A stretch of 64,000 nt of DNA, from the NCBI RefSeq assembly GCF_013375935.1, contig NZ_CP056117.1:4832592-4896591 (forward strand), written 5' to 3'. The notes below the pieces were generated by a model. It did no database searches, was not told the origin of the DNA, and worked only from the letters and a program-made list of their open reading frames with translations. The DNA is from Enterobacter cloacae. GTDB lineage: Bacteria > Pseudomonadota > Gammaproteobacteria > Enterobacterales > Enterobacteriaceae. This document shows, in pieces, positions 41,803-49,807 of the stretch. The position numbers and the translations under genes were made by a program. The stretch's first letter is position 1. The number at the start of each line of letters is the position of its first letter.

Positions 41803-42351
41803 ATGAACCACTTAATGATTGACCTGGAAACGATGGGCAAAGGTCCATACGCGCCTATCGTTTCCATTGGCGCTGTATTCTTCGATCCGAACACCGGGGC
41901 TACAGGCGATGACTTCCAGGTAAACGTATCGCTTGAGTCATCAATGAGGTTCCGCGCCCGGCCTGACGCGTCCACCATTCTGTGGTGGATGGAACAGGAT
42001 GAAGCAGCCAGAAGGACATTAACCAATGACACGCAAGAACTTTCCTTAGCTCTGAGTTGGCTGTCTGAGTTCGTCGCCAAACATGCAAAACCGCGATTCG
42101 TTCAGGTGTGGGGTAACGGCGCGTCGTTCGACTGTGTAATTCTCCGTAACAGTTACACACTCACGGGACTGGAAGCTCCATGGCAATGGTGGAATGACCG
42201 TGATGTTCGCACCGTCGTCGAGATGGGTAAAGCGATAGGCATTGACCCTAAGCGTGATATGCCATTTCAAGGTACTCGTCACAGCGCGCTGGACGACGCT
42301 ATTCATCAGGTCAAATACGTTTCTGCGATCTGGCAAAAATTAATCAAATAA
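41803..42351 (+). CDS. DEDDh-type 3'-5' exonuclease
   Basis: 182 aa from the ATG at 41803 (AAGG six bases upstream; another ATG at 41797 is possible). DnaQ-fold residues: D7 and E9 (MIDLET), D110 (NGASFDCVIL), H160 and D165 (RHSALDDAI). Similar to the exonuclease family found in lambdoid recombination modules (RNase T/ExoVIII-like fold). Confidence 0.88.
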   Translation: MNHLMIDLETMGKGPYAPIVSIGAVFFDPNTGATGDDFQVNVSLESSMRFRARPDASTILWWMEQDEAARRTLTNDTQELSLALSWLSEFVAKHAKPRFVQVWGNGASFDCVILRNSYTLTGLEAPWQWWNDRDVRTVVEMGKAIGIDPKRDMPFQGTRHSALDDAIHQVKYVSAIWQKLIK

Positions 42352-42372
42352 TTCTCCACTAAGGATCCTCAA

Positions 42373-42702
42373 ATGTCACAACCTCCTCAAGGGGCGGGAT
42401 ACTTTCGTGCGCCCAAAAAACTGGAAACAAAGGAGCAAGTCATCGCCCGGGTCTGCGCTTACCTTGAGGAGAGCCTAGGTAAGAAGAGGGTTGAGAACCG
42501 GACGCCAGCGGAGATTCAGCAGGCGGAGGATGATTACTGGACCGAGAAGCTTCTTCGTCGCTACGAGGCCAAGCTATGGCACGACAACTTCATGGCCTCT
42601 TTCCAGCCTCAATACGAAGCCTGTGGACCTAAACTCCCCTCTCGCACTCGCTATGGGCAAATTGATTATTTCGGCCGCGGCGGCGCGGTAAGGAGTGAAT
42701 GA
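42373..42702 (+). CDS. Hypothetical early protein, 109 aa
   Basis: MSQPPQGAGYFRAPKKLETK, KEQVIARVCAYLEESLGKKR, then an aromatic-rich helix (YWTEKLLRRYEAKLWHDNF). No function recognised. It ends in an overlap with the next start. Confidence 0.65.
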   Translation: MSQPPQGAGYFRAPKKLETKEQVIARVCAYLEESLGKKRVENRTPAEIQQAEDDYWTEKLLRRYEAKLWHDNFMASFQPQYEACGPKLPSRTRYGQIDYFGRGGAVRSE

Positions 42703-42854
42703 TGACTCACGCTCACGACGACATCAGGGTTGGCACACTGTGCCTTCCCTTCATTGGTAACGGCTGGCTAATGCCATGGGGTGAAGTGGTCAGCAATCCA
42801 TTAAAGGCGCAGCGGCTTGCTGAGGAATATCGGGAAAGGCAGGAGGCGGCATGA
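42702..42854 (+). CDS. Small phage protein, 50 aa
   Basis: MTHAHDDIRVGTLCLPFIGN then WLMPWGEVVSNPLKAQRLAE. AAGGAG upstream (an ATG one codon earlier is also possible); the stop overlaps the methyltransferase start (ATGA). Common beside phage Dcm genes; function unknown. Confidence 0.7.
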   Translation: MTHAHDDIRVGTLCLPFIGNGWLMPWGEVVSNPLKAQRLAEEYRERQEAA

Positions 42855-44764
42855 AATACGGAAGCGTGTGCAGCGGTATCGAAGCTGCCAGTAAAGCGTG
42901 GGAACCTCTCGGCTGGAAACCTGCCTGGTTCTCTGAAATCGAACCATTCCCATCCGCAGTCCTCGCCCATCACTGGCCGGAAGTAACCAACCTCGGCGAC
43001 ATGACCCAAATCTCCGATGCGGTGCGCACTGGTAATGTCGAAGCGCCTGATGTTCTGGTCGGTGGTACGCCTTGCCAGGCATTCAGCATCGCCGGCTTAC
43101 GTGAAGGCCTGTCTGACGACCGAGGCCAGTTAACCCTCTCTTACGTGGAATTAGCCAATGCAATTGACGCAAAGCGCCGCGAACGCGGTGAACCAGAAAC
43201 AATCATCGTCTGGGAAAACGTCCCCGGCGTACTCAGTAGCAAAGATAATGCCTTCGGGTGCTTTCTGGCAGGACTTGCCGGAGAAAGCAGTGAGTTGCAG
43301 TCAGCAGGGGGAAAATGGACGCACGCAGGTTGTGTGTCTGGACCAGAAAGGGTTATCGCCTGGCGCGTCCTTGATGCTCAATTTTTCGGAGTGGCCCAAC
43401 GACGCCGCCGTGTGTTCGTTGTCGCAAGTGCTCGAAAAGGATTCGATCCCGCAGCGGTACTTTTTGAGTTCGACAGCGTGCGCCGGGATTCTGCGCCGCG
43501 CCGAGAAACGCAAAAGGCTGTTGCCGCCCTTGCTGCACGAGGCGTTGGAACGTGTGGCGCAGACGACAACCAGGCACAAGCTGGACACCTGATTGCTTTT
43601 GGCGGTGGCAATACTGCCGGCCATATTGATGTAGCGACCGCCTGCACCGCGCATGGAATCAGGCTGGATTTTCATACTGAGACTTTCGCAGTGCACGGCA
43701 CGCAGGATCCAGATACCAACCGAGAACTTGCGCACACGCTCGGACGCAACAACGGACAAGAAAACGCCTGCATCGCATTTAGCTACAAAGATAATGGCGC
43801 TGATGCTACGTCGGATTTATCGCCAACGATTAGCGCAGGAAACCACGATAAAAGCCATGCTAACAGCGGCCAGCCTCCAGCTATAGCTATGACTTATACT
43901 GCCCCTGCCATTGGTCATTTCAAGACAGACAATATCTCATCAACGTTAACTAAATCAGCTGGCCAAGGTAATGGCGAAACACAGAACGGTGCATTCGTTC
44001 TAAAAAATATGGAGGTTCGCCGCCTAACACCGATTGAGTGCGAGCGCCTTCAGGGCTTTCCTGATAATCACACTCTGATCGGCTGGCGCGGGAAGGACGC
44101 TGATGAATGCCCGGACGGGCCACGTTATAAAGCTATCGGCAATAGCATGGCAGTACCGGTTATGCGTTGGATTGGTGAGCGCATCGCCGCATCTCTGCCA
44201 ACAGAGAAGCTGAACGGTGATTATGGTGGAAGTAAAACCCCGCTCGACCAGCGCGACCTATGGCGCACTCCACCAGCCCTCTTCGCTTCCCTTGATGCTG
44301 AGTTTTGCTTTCAACTGGATGCCGCCGCCGCGCCTCATAACGCGCTGTGCAGGAAGTTCATCACCGCCGAGCAGAACACGCTGCAAACGCCCTGGGCTGA
44401 TTACCTGAATGTTCCTGGCTACGTCTGGCTGAGCCCGCCATACAGCGACATCATGCCGTTCGTTAAGAAGGCCGCCACCGAAAGCGCAAATCAGATCGGC
44501 ACGGTCATGCTGGTTCCGGCAGACACTTCGGTTGGCTGGTTCAAAGAGGCAATCCAGACCGCCAGCGAGGTTCGCTTCATCACCGCCGGGCGGCTGGCAT
44601 TTATCAACCCGGTCACCGGTAAGCCAGTATCGGGAAATAACAAAGGTTCGATGCTTATCATCTGGCGACCGTACCCACGTACACACTGCCACTTCGCAAC
44701 TGTGGAACGGGACGAGCTTATGGCTTTCGGGGCGAAACTTCTTGCCCGCCGGGAGGCAGCATGA
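42851..44764 (+). CDS. Fusion DNA methyltransferase: C5-cytosine plus N6-adenine domains
   Basis: 637 aa. Residues 1-450: a C5 methyltransferase with nucleophile C75 in GGTPCQAFS, ENV at 122-124, QRRRR, and the late motif RLTPIECERLQGFPDN with GNSMAVPV. Residues ~458-637: a phage Dam-type N6-adenine methyltransferase (TPLDQRDLWRTPPALFASLD), catalytic SPPY at 528-531. Together they could protect phage DNA from restriction at two kinds of site. The target-recognition region (230-385) is unusually Asn/Thr/Gly-rich. Confidence 0.9.
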   Translation: MKYGSVCSGIEAASKAWEPLGWKPAWFSEIEPFPSAVLAHHWPEVTNLGDMTQISDAVRTGNVEAPDVLVGGTPCQAFSIAGLREGLSDDRGQLTLSYVELANAIDAKRRERGEPETIIVWENVPGVLSSKDNAFGCFLAGLAGESSELQSAGGKWTHAGCVSGPERVIAWRVLDAQFFGVAQRRRRVFVVASARKGFDPAAVLFEFDSVRRDSAPRRETQKAVAALAARGVGTCGADDNQAQAGHLIAFGGGNTAGHIDVATACTAHGIRLDFHTETFAVHGTQDPDTNRELAHTLGRNNGQENACIAFSYKDNGADATSDLSPTISAGNHDKSHANSGQPPAIAMTYTAPAIGHFKTDNISSTLTKSAGQGNGETQNGAFVLKNMEVRRLTPIECERLQGFPDNHTLIGWRGKDADECPDGPRYKAIGNSMAVPVMRWIGERIAASLPTEKLNGDYGGSKTPLDQRDLWRTPPALFASLDAEFCFQLDAAAAPHNALCRKFITAEQNTLQTPWADYLNVPGYVWLSPPYSDIMPFVKKAATESANQIGTVMLVPADTSVGWFKEAIQTASEVRFITAGRLAFINPVTGKPVSGNNKGSMLIIWRPYPRTHCHFATVERDELMAFGAKLLARREAA

Positions 44765-44859
44765 CCCTGCCCCAACGAATTACCATGGAGCTTATGGCTC
44801 CTTTTTTATTGCTGGCGTTCACCTTCAGCCGAATTAACCGACAGTTCCGGGAGAATTGA
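44761..44859 (+). CDS. Very small membrane peptide, 32 aa
   Basis: ATGA overlap with the methyltransferase stop. One hydrophobic stretch (MELMAPFLLLAFTFSRIN) and a basic end. Translation by coupling is likely; function unknown. Confidence 0.55.
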   Translation: MTLPQRITMELMAPFLLLAFTFSRINRQFREN

Positions 44860-44861
44860 CC

Positions 44862-45080
44862 ATGGCCGACATCATCGACACCGCAGCAGAGATTGAAGAG
44901 CTTCAGCGTAACGCCGCCCTTTCCGCTCACCGAGTGAACCGCAACGCCGTATCAGCTGAGCGTTGCGCCGAATGCGACGAACCAATTCCCGAGCCGCGAC
45001 GTGCTGCCGTTCCCGGCTGCCAGACGTGCGCCAGTTGCCAGGCTGACCTAGAGCTTTTACGCAAGCAAAGGGGGTCTTGA
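44862..45080 (+). CDS. DksA/TraR-type C4 zinc finger protein
   Basis: 72 aa from the ATG at 44862. C35-A-E-C38 and C56-A-S-C59 form the zinc site; DEPIPEPRRAAVPGC is the family's conserved stretch, after a helix with EIEELQRNAALSAHR. Phage TraR-like proteins can bind the secondary channel of RNA polymerase. Overlaps the next start (TGATG). Confidence 0.88.
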   Translation: MADIIDTAAEIEELQRNAALSAHRVNRNAVSAERCAECDEPIPEPRRAAVPGCQTCASCQADLELLRKQRGS

Positions 45081-45499
45081 TGGACTACACCGAACTAAGC
45101 GACTTTGAGATTAATAACTTAGTTGCCATTTCTTTGGGCGCAAAGGTTACGGATAGCTACCGAGTAGGAGAAGAGCGGGAAACAGTTTACTACTCCCTTG
45201 GCGGTGACGAATTTGCAATAAGACGCGGCTTTGGAAATATAAACGATGATTTCGACCCATGCCAAAAGCCTAGTGATGCATGGCCAATCATAGCTGATAA
45301 CCGAATCAGCATCATGTTTGATGGCACTCTTCCGGAGTATGAAGGTGAGTATCACGAGTGGTGCGACGCATTATCATCGTGTCGAAATTTCGGAATTCAG
45401 CATCAGTTAAATCCTCTCCGTGCCGCGATGATCGTCTTCCTAATGATGCAGGAGTCAGCCAATGTTCCAGCTAATTCAACGGGGTCAGATTTACGCTGA
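45080..45499 (+). CDS. DUF2591 (NinX-like) protein
   Basis: 139 aa. Starts MDYTELSDFEINNLVAISLG and has KPSDAWPIIADNRISI and NPLRAAMIVFLMMQESA, the DUF2591 pattern. Function unknown. Overlaps the next gene by 38 nt. Confidence 0.82.
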   Translation: MDYTELSDFEINNLVAISLGAKVTDSYRVGEERETVYYSLGGDEFAIRRGFGNINDDFDPCQKPSDAWPIIADNRISIMFDGTLPEYEGEYHEWCDALSSCRNFGIQHQLNPLRAAMIVFLMMQESANVPANSTGSDLR

Positions 45500-45701
45500 C
45501 CAGCACGGTTGGCCCGTCATCATCCACAGTTGCACATCACAGATAGTCCGCTACTGGCGACAGGGCCGGATAAACACCGCGTCAATAGACCGTTTTAACA
45601 ATGATTTTGAGCACCTCGATCACCGTGAGGCGACGCAGATACGCGCCGAACTGGAGACGAGCGAGCATATTAAATCGCTGCGTGCCCAGCGTGCGGCATG
45701 A
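45462..45701 (+). CDS. DUF4222 family protein
   Basis: 79 aa; RGQIYADQHGWPVIIHSC and SIDRFNNDFEHLD fit DUF4222, small early proteins of enterobacterial phages. Function unknown. Confidence 0.7.
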   Translation: MFQLIQRGQIYADQHGWPVIIHSCTSQIVRYWRQGRINTASIDRFNNDFEHLDHREATQIRAELETSEHIKSLRAQRAA

Positions 45702-45710
45702 GGAGAGATT

Positions 45711-45953
45711 ATGGGGATGATGACATTCGTCGTTAAGTTTGAAGATGGTAAGGAACCATCTGTGGGCGCTGGAATGGAAGTATCAGGCGGCCAGATCGTT
45801 GCCGCGTCGTGGTTCGACTACCGGGATGATTTCTTCACAGGTGAGCAGGTAGATGTGATCGCTAAGGCGCTTGAAGAATTAAATGCCCAAGGAGAAATTA
45901 GCGATGAAGACACCTCATCATTGTTGGAAAAAATCGACCTTCTCACCCTGTAG
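45711..45953 (+). CDS. Hypothetical protein, 80 aa
   Basis: MGMMTFVVKFEDGKEPSVGA then a helical acidic end (EDTSSLLEKIDLLTL). GGAG upstream of the ATG at 45711. No function recognised. Confidence 0.6.
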   Translation: MGMMTFVVKFEDGKEPSVGAGMEVSGGQIVAASWFDYRDDFFTGEQVDVIAKALEELNAQGEISDEDTSSLLEKIDLLTL

Positions 45954-45961
45954 CGCAACTG

Positions 45962-46049
45962 ATAGCCAGTTATGAGCTGGCTATTGGGTGCGAAAGCCCA
46001 CCTCGTAAATCCCTTGATGTTATTGCCGCCTAAGGGCGGCTTCTTTTTT
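45962..46049 (+). terminator. Stem-loop and intrinsic terminator before xis
   Basis: A perfect 8-bp stem-loop (ATAGCCAG/CTGGCTAT, 45962-45984) is followed by a terminator GCCGCC-TAAG-GGCGGC plus a T-rich run at 46025-46049. This would uncouple xis/int from the early transcript unless antiterminated. Confidence 0.78.
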
Positions 46050-46064
46050 GCCTGGAGGAAACCA

Positions 46065-46412
46065 ATGGAAGAGGAAATCTTCACACGTGAAGAGGCTGCG
46101 TCGTATCTGAAGGTTGATAAAGGCACCATCACGCAGTGGATCCGCAGCGGTCGACTTCCGGCCGCAAAGATAAATCCAGAAAAACCCAAGAGCCCGTATC
46201 GCATTTGTAAGTCTGACTGCATTGCAGCGCTGAAGTCTGTCCGACACAATAGCGCTGTGAATGCGGTTGGTATGCAGGAGGAAAAAGCATGTCAATCAAA
46301 CTACGCGGTGGCACGTGGCACTGCGACTTCGTCGCGCCAGATGGATCACGAGTTAGACGTTCTCTTGAAACCTCAGACAAGAGAGAAGCGCAGGAACTTC
46401 ACGATCGTCTGA
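46065..46412 (+). CDS. xis: Excisionase
   Basis: 115 aa. N-terminal HTH (FTREEAASYLKVDKGTITQW) with the MerR-like continuation SGRLPAAKINPEKPKSPYRI. Its length and the overlap of 124 nt with int match P22 Xis. GGAGG precedes the ATG. Needed with Int to excise the prophage. Confidence 0.85.
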   Translation: MEEEIFTREEAASYLKVDKGTITQWIRSGRLPAAKINPEKPKSPYRICKSDCIAALKSVRHNSAVNAVGMQEEKACQSNYAVARGTATSSRQMDHELDVLLKPQTREKRRNFTIV

Positions 46413-47449
46413 AGTCGGAAGCGTGGCGGGTAAAACAACTTGGGGAGTCGCCTAAGAAGTTATTCAAGGAGGCCTGCATAAGATGGCTCAGGGAGAAAGA
46501 GGATAAGAAGAGCCTGGATGATGACAAAAGCATCATTAAGTTCTGGTTACTGCATTTCAGAGAGACTGTTCTCGCTGACATCACAACAGACAAAATAATG
46601 GAGGCGGTAGACGGAATGGAAAACCGCCGCCATCGCCTGAACTGGGAAATGACCAGAGACAGGTGTTTGAGACTCTCTAAACCAGTACCAGATTATATTC
46701 CAAAGCTCGCAACGAAGGGAACAAGGACGAGACATCTGGCTATACTCAGGGCCATTCTGAATATGGCGGTGCAGTGGGGGTGGCTGGATAAAGCGCCGAA
46801 GATATCCACGCCCCGGGTGAAGAATGGCCGCATCCGCTGGCTGACGGAAGAAGAGTCGAAGCGTCTTTTTGCAGAGATAGCCCCTCACTTCTTCCCGGTC
46901 GTTATGTTTGCGGTCACCACCGGCCTTCGTCGATCGAACGTTACCGATCTGGAATGGTCACAGGTCGACCTCGATAAGCGGATGGCATGGATGCACCCTG
47001 ACGAAACTAAAGCCGGCAACGCCATCGGCGTTCCACTGAACGAAACAGCTTTAGGGATACTGAGGAAGCAGCAAGGTCTGCATAAGCGCTGGGTGTTCGT
47101 TCACACGACTCCCGGGTACAGAAGCGACGGAACCAAAACGGCAGCTGTCAGAAAAATGCGGACAGATAGTAATAAGGCATGGAAGGGAGCACTAAAGCGG
47201 GCAGGCATTAGCAATTTCCGCTTCCATGACCTCAGGCATACGTGGGCAAGTTGGCTGGTACAGTCTGGTGTTTCACTTCTGGCGCTGAAGGAAATGGGTG
47301 GATGGGAGACGCTGGAAATGGTTCAGCGATATGCCCACCTTTCAGCCGGACACCTAACCGAGCACGCGAGCAAAATTGACGAGATTATTGGTCGCAATGT
47401 CACAAATACGGCACAGGAGGAGAACGTGGTTTATTTAAATGTTCGGTAA
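46289..47449 (+). CDS. int: Tyrosine integrase, P22 type
   Basis: 386 aa (P22 Int: 387). Catalytic residues R214 (TGLRRSN), K241, H313 and R316 (HDLRHTWASW), W339 and Y348 (QRYAHLS). The N-terminal arm-binding domain is short and basic. AGGAGG precedes the ATG. It ends 14 bp before the core and its 3' end contains two arm-type sites. It recombines the core in the tRNA-Thr gene. Confidence 0.95.
   Translation: MSIKLRGGTWHCDFVAPDGSRVRRSLETSDKREAQELHDRLKSEAWRVKQLGESPKKLFKEACIRWLREKEDKKSLDDDKSIIKFWLLHFRETVLADITTDKIMEAVDGMENRRHRLNWEMTRDRCLRLSKPVPDYIPKLATKGTRTRHLAILRAILNMAVQWGWLDKAPKISTPRVKNGRIRWLTEEESKRLFAEIAPHFFPVVMFAVTTGLRRSNVTDLEWSQVDLDKRMAWMHPDETKAGNAIGVPLNETALGILRKQQGLHKRWVFVHTTPGYRSDGTKTAAVRKMRTDSNKAWKGALKRAGISNFRFHDLRHTWASWLVQSGVSLLALKEMGGWETLEMVQRYAHLSAGHLTEHASKIDEIIGRNVTNTAQEENVVYLNVR
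47397..47417 (+). promoter_or_regulatory. Integrase arm-type sites, P arm
   Basis: ATGTCACAAA at 47397 and ACGGCACAGG at 47408, 11 bp apart, within the end of int. Same box and same phasing as the sites at 201, 212 and 223 on the other side of the core. Confidence 0.5.
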
Positions 47450-47463
47450 GTCATTGATAAAGA

Positions 47464-47509
47464 TGGTGCCGATAATAGGAGTCGAACCTACGACCTTCGC
47501 ATTACGAAT
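47464..47509 (-). other. Central attachment core (attP-like junction of two prophages)
   Basis: Identical to 50-95. Int-side sequence lies to its left and P'-arm sequence to its right, so this junction has the structure of attP, not of a chromosomal attR; the 5' half of the tRNA is absent. This is what a tandem double lysogen or a circular phage molecule would show. Confidence 0.9.
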
Positions 47510-47573
47510 CAGAAGCACTACATTTAACATACTGTTTTAACTAGCATTGGCCGCATTCACACATACAATGCTG

Positions 47574-47647
47574 ATGGCACAAACTGAAAGATGCAGTAAC
47601 TTAACGATGGGTATATGTCACACCCATGGCACAAACATGTCACGCCC
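47574..47647 (+). promoter_or_regulatory. Arm-type sites, copy 2
   Basis: Same four boxes as at 160-233, at 47574, 47615, 47626 and 47637. With the P-arm sites at 47397/47408 they complete a full attP at this junction. 47510-47777 has no credible gene. Confidence 0.6.
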
Positions 47648-47777
47648 TCAAATCACCAGAAACGCAGAATTTTGCGCAGCCAATTCCAGAATCCTCATCA
47701 GCCTGTTTACTGGCTATGCCCTCCCCGCCATAATCACCACCGATCCGATTGTAAGACTTATCAGGTGCGTACCTCTT

Positions 47778-49046
47778 TTATCGAACAATAAGCAAATCTG
47801 AAAATCTCGTAGTGTATCGAGGCGAAAGCATTTCACGCTTCATCTGCCATTGCTGCTGTATACCCTGCCCGGCAAAATAGAGAGTGCCCTTTCCGTCCTT
47901 TGCATTCAGTCGATCTAGCACTTCCATCAGCTTTTCACTTCCGGCACGCGGAGCGCTGTCGTCGAAAAGGTTTAGCTGGGCCACGCCCTGGCTGAAGAAG
48001 TCGCCCAGCATGACTCCCGCTTTCTGGTACCGGTGACCATCCTTCCAGATTTTGTCCAGACACTTTACCGCGGCGTTGATGATGTCTCTGCTGTCCTGCG
48101 TTGGCGTGAGCAGCCTTACCGATGCGCTGTTTCCGTAATACGGCTCATTGAGCGCAAACGGAGAGGTCTTAACGAAAGCTGAGATAAAACGGCAATACTG
48201 GTGCTCGCCGCGAAGCTTCTCAGCACCACGGGCCGCGTAGCTGCAAATAGCCTGCCGCATTTGCTCATAGTCAGTAATGCGTTCGCCAAAAGATCGGCTG
48301 CATACGATTTCCTGCTTCACCGGCGCGAACTCCTCCAGATCGAGGCAAGGATCCCCACGCAGTTCCCGGACGGTACGCTCCAGCACAACATTGAAGTGTT
48401 TGCGAATGATCCATGTACTCTGCTCTGAGAGTTCCAGCGCTGTTTTGATGCCCATGGCGTTCAGCTTTTTGCTGATGCGACGACCAACGCCCCAGACATC
48501 CTCCACAGGAACAAGCGCCAGTAGCCTCCTCTGCCGGTCGACGTTTGAGAGGTCAACCACCCCGCCGGTCTGCCGCTGCCATTTTTTCGCAGCATGGTTA
48601 GCCAGCTTAGCCAGCGTCTTGGTCTGCGCTATGCCGACGCCAACTGTAAGATGCGTCCGCTGTAAAATAGTCGCGCGGATCTCTTTCCCAAATTCAGTCA
48701 GGTCCCGGCAGTTCCTTACGCCAGTCAGATCGCAGAATGCCTCATCTATGCTGTAAATTTCCACGCGAGGACTCATTTCTTCCAGCGTGGTCATTACCCG
48801 GCTGGACATGTCTGCATAGAGCTCGTAGTTGCTGCTGAAGCAAACAACACCAGCGCGCCGGAACAACTCTTTCTGTTTGAAGAACGGCTCACCCATCGCT
48901 ATCCCGGCAGCCTTTGCTTCGGCGCTACGTGCGATTACGCAGCCGTCATTATTCGACAGAACGACAACCGGCCGCCCGCGCAGGTCGGGCCTGAATACTG
49001 TTTCACAGCTGGCATAAAAAGAGTTCACATCAACCAGGGCAAACAT
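47778..49046 (-). CDS. umuC: Y-family DNA polymerase, UmuC type (copy 2)
   Basis: Same 422-aa product as the gene at 364-1632, with D6, D101 and E102 intact. Here it lies in the middle of the tandem, next to the int end of copy 1. Confidence 0.93.
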   Translation of the reverse strand: MFALVDVNSFYASCETVFRPDLRGRPVVVLSNNDGCVIARSAEAKAAGIAMGEPFFKQKELFRRAGVVCFSSNYELYADMSSRVMTTLEEMSPRVEIYSIDEAFCDLTGVRNCRDLTEFGKEIRATILQRTHLTVGVGIAQTKTLAKLANHAAKKWQRQTGGVVDLSNVDRQRRLLALVPVEDVWGVGRRISKKLNAMGIKTALELSEQSTWIIRKHFNVVLERTVRELRGDPCLDLEEFAPVKQEIVCSRSFGERITDYEQMRQAICSYAARGAEKLRGEHQYCRFISAFVKTSPFALNEPYYGNSASVRLLTPTQDSRDIINAAVKCLDKIWKDGHRYQKAGVMLGDFFSQGVAQLNLFDDSAPRAGSEKLMEVLDRLNAKDGKGTLYFAGQGIQQQWQMKREMLSPRYTTRFSDLLIVR

Positions 49047-49351
49047 CACATCACCGGATTGTCGTCTGTGAACGCCGCAGCGCCATTGATAAAAAAGGTT
49101 ACAACTCCCATGACATTAACTTCATCTAGCGCATCACCTTCTATGCTTTCACCATCTTCAGTGATGAGCACTCCTCCCATAACGACCGCGAACTGTAGTT
49201 GGCCGAAAGCACGCACCAGCACGCGCGTTCCGTTGGCGGGCACAAGATCAGGCTGAAAAAGCGCGTAACCACTTGACGTTTCAACCAGGCATGAGTAGCG
49301 GTTAACGCCACATAACTGTTCAATTCTGTATCGCTGAGCTTTTGCCTCCAT
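49046..49351 (-). CDS. UmuD/S24-like protein (copy 2)
   Basis: Same as 1632-1937: coupled to umuC, catalytic Ser and Lys not visible. Confidence 0.6.
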   Translation of the reverse strand: MEAKAQRYRIEQLCGVNRYSCLVETSSGYALFQPDLVPANGTRVLVRAFGQLQFAVVMGGVLITEDGESIEGDALDEVNVMGVVTFFINGAAAFTDDNPVM

Positions 49352-49365
49352 GCCCCCTCCACAAT

Positions 49366-49385
49366 TACTGTATTTGTATACAGTA
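49366..49385 (-). promoter_or_regulatory. LexA box (copy 2)
   Basis: Same palindrome as at 1952-1971, 14 bp upstream of the UmuD-like start. Confidence 0.9.
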
Positions 49386-49468
49386 TTATCAATGAAGGAG
49401 TGAGATCAAGCGAAGCGAGTGAGCTGATTTATAAGTGGCGGTAAGCGCGGGAAATTTAGTTGTGAAAA

Positions 49469-49484
49469 ACCCGCCTAAGCGGGT
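49469..49484 (-). terminator. Terminator after the tailspike gene (copy 2)
   Basis: Same stem as at 2055-2070. The 49386-49807 stretch again lacks a gene and repeats the exact boxA at 49644-49655. Confidence 0.78.
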
Positions 49485-49807
49485 TTATATTTGACTGTTA
49501 CGAGAAGAGATTCCGAAGATCTACATCTTACACTGCTAGCCATGCCACGCGGGGTTTGGACAGGAGCACGCGAGGATGCCTGCTGAAATCCTTGGTCTTC
49601 GCATGGATTATTTGGACGATGAGAGGTGAAATAATCGCCTAAATGTTAAAGAGCACCAACTGGCGCGATTAAAGCCCCAGGATGTGCACAAAGATCAGTC
49701 AGTAATGAAAATGTTACTGGTGGGCTGATAATGCTCTCATGGATACACTTTTACCAAATACCTGCCTGAGTGTTGCATATACGCCTGCTAAGCAGGCGCA
49801 TTGCTGA

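Larger units (their letters stand above)
49..47462. mobile_element. Complete prophage, copy 1 (47,414 bp)
   Basis: From the attL core to the base before the next core. Contains all modules of a temperate lambdoid siphophage: integration, immunity, replication, recombination, late regulation, lysis, packaging, head and tail. A few genes carry frameshifts or a stop, listed separately; none removes an obviously essential head or tail function in this copy. Confidence 0.93.
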
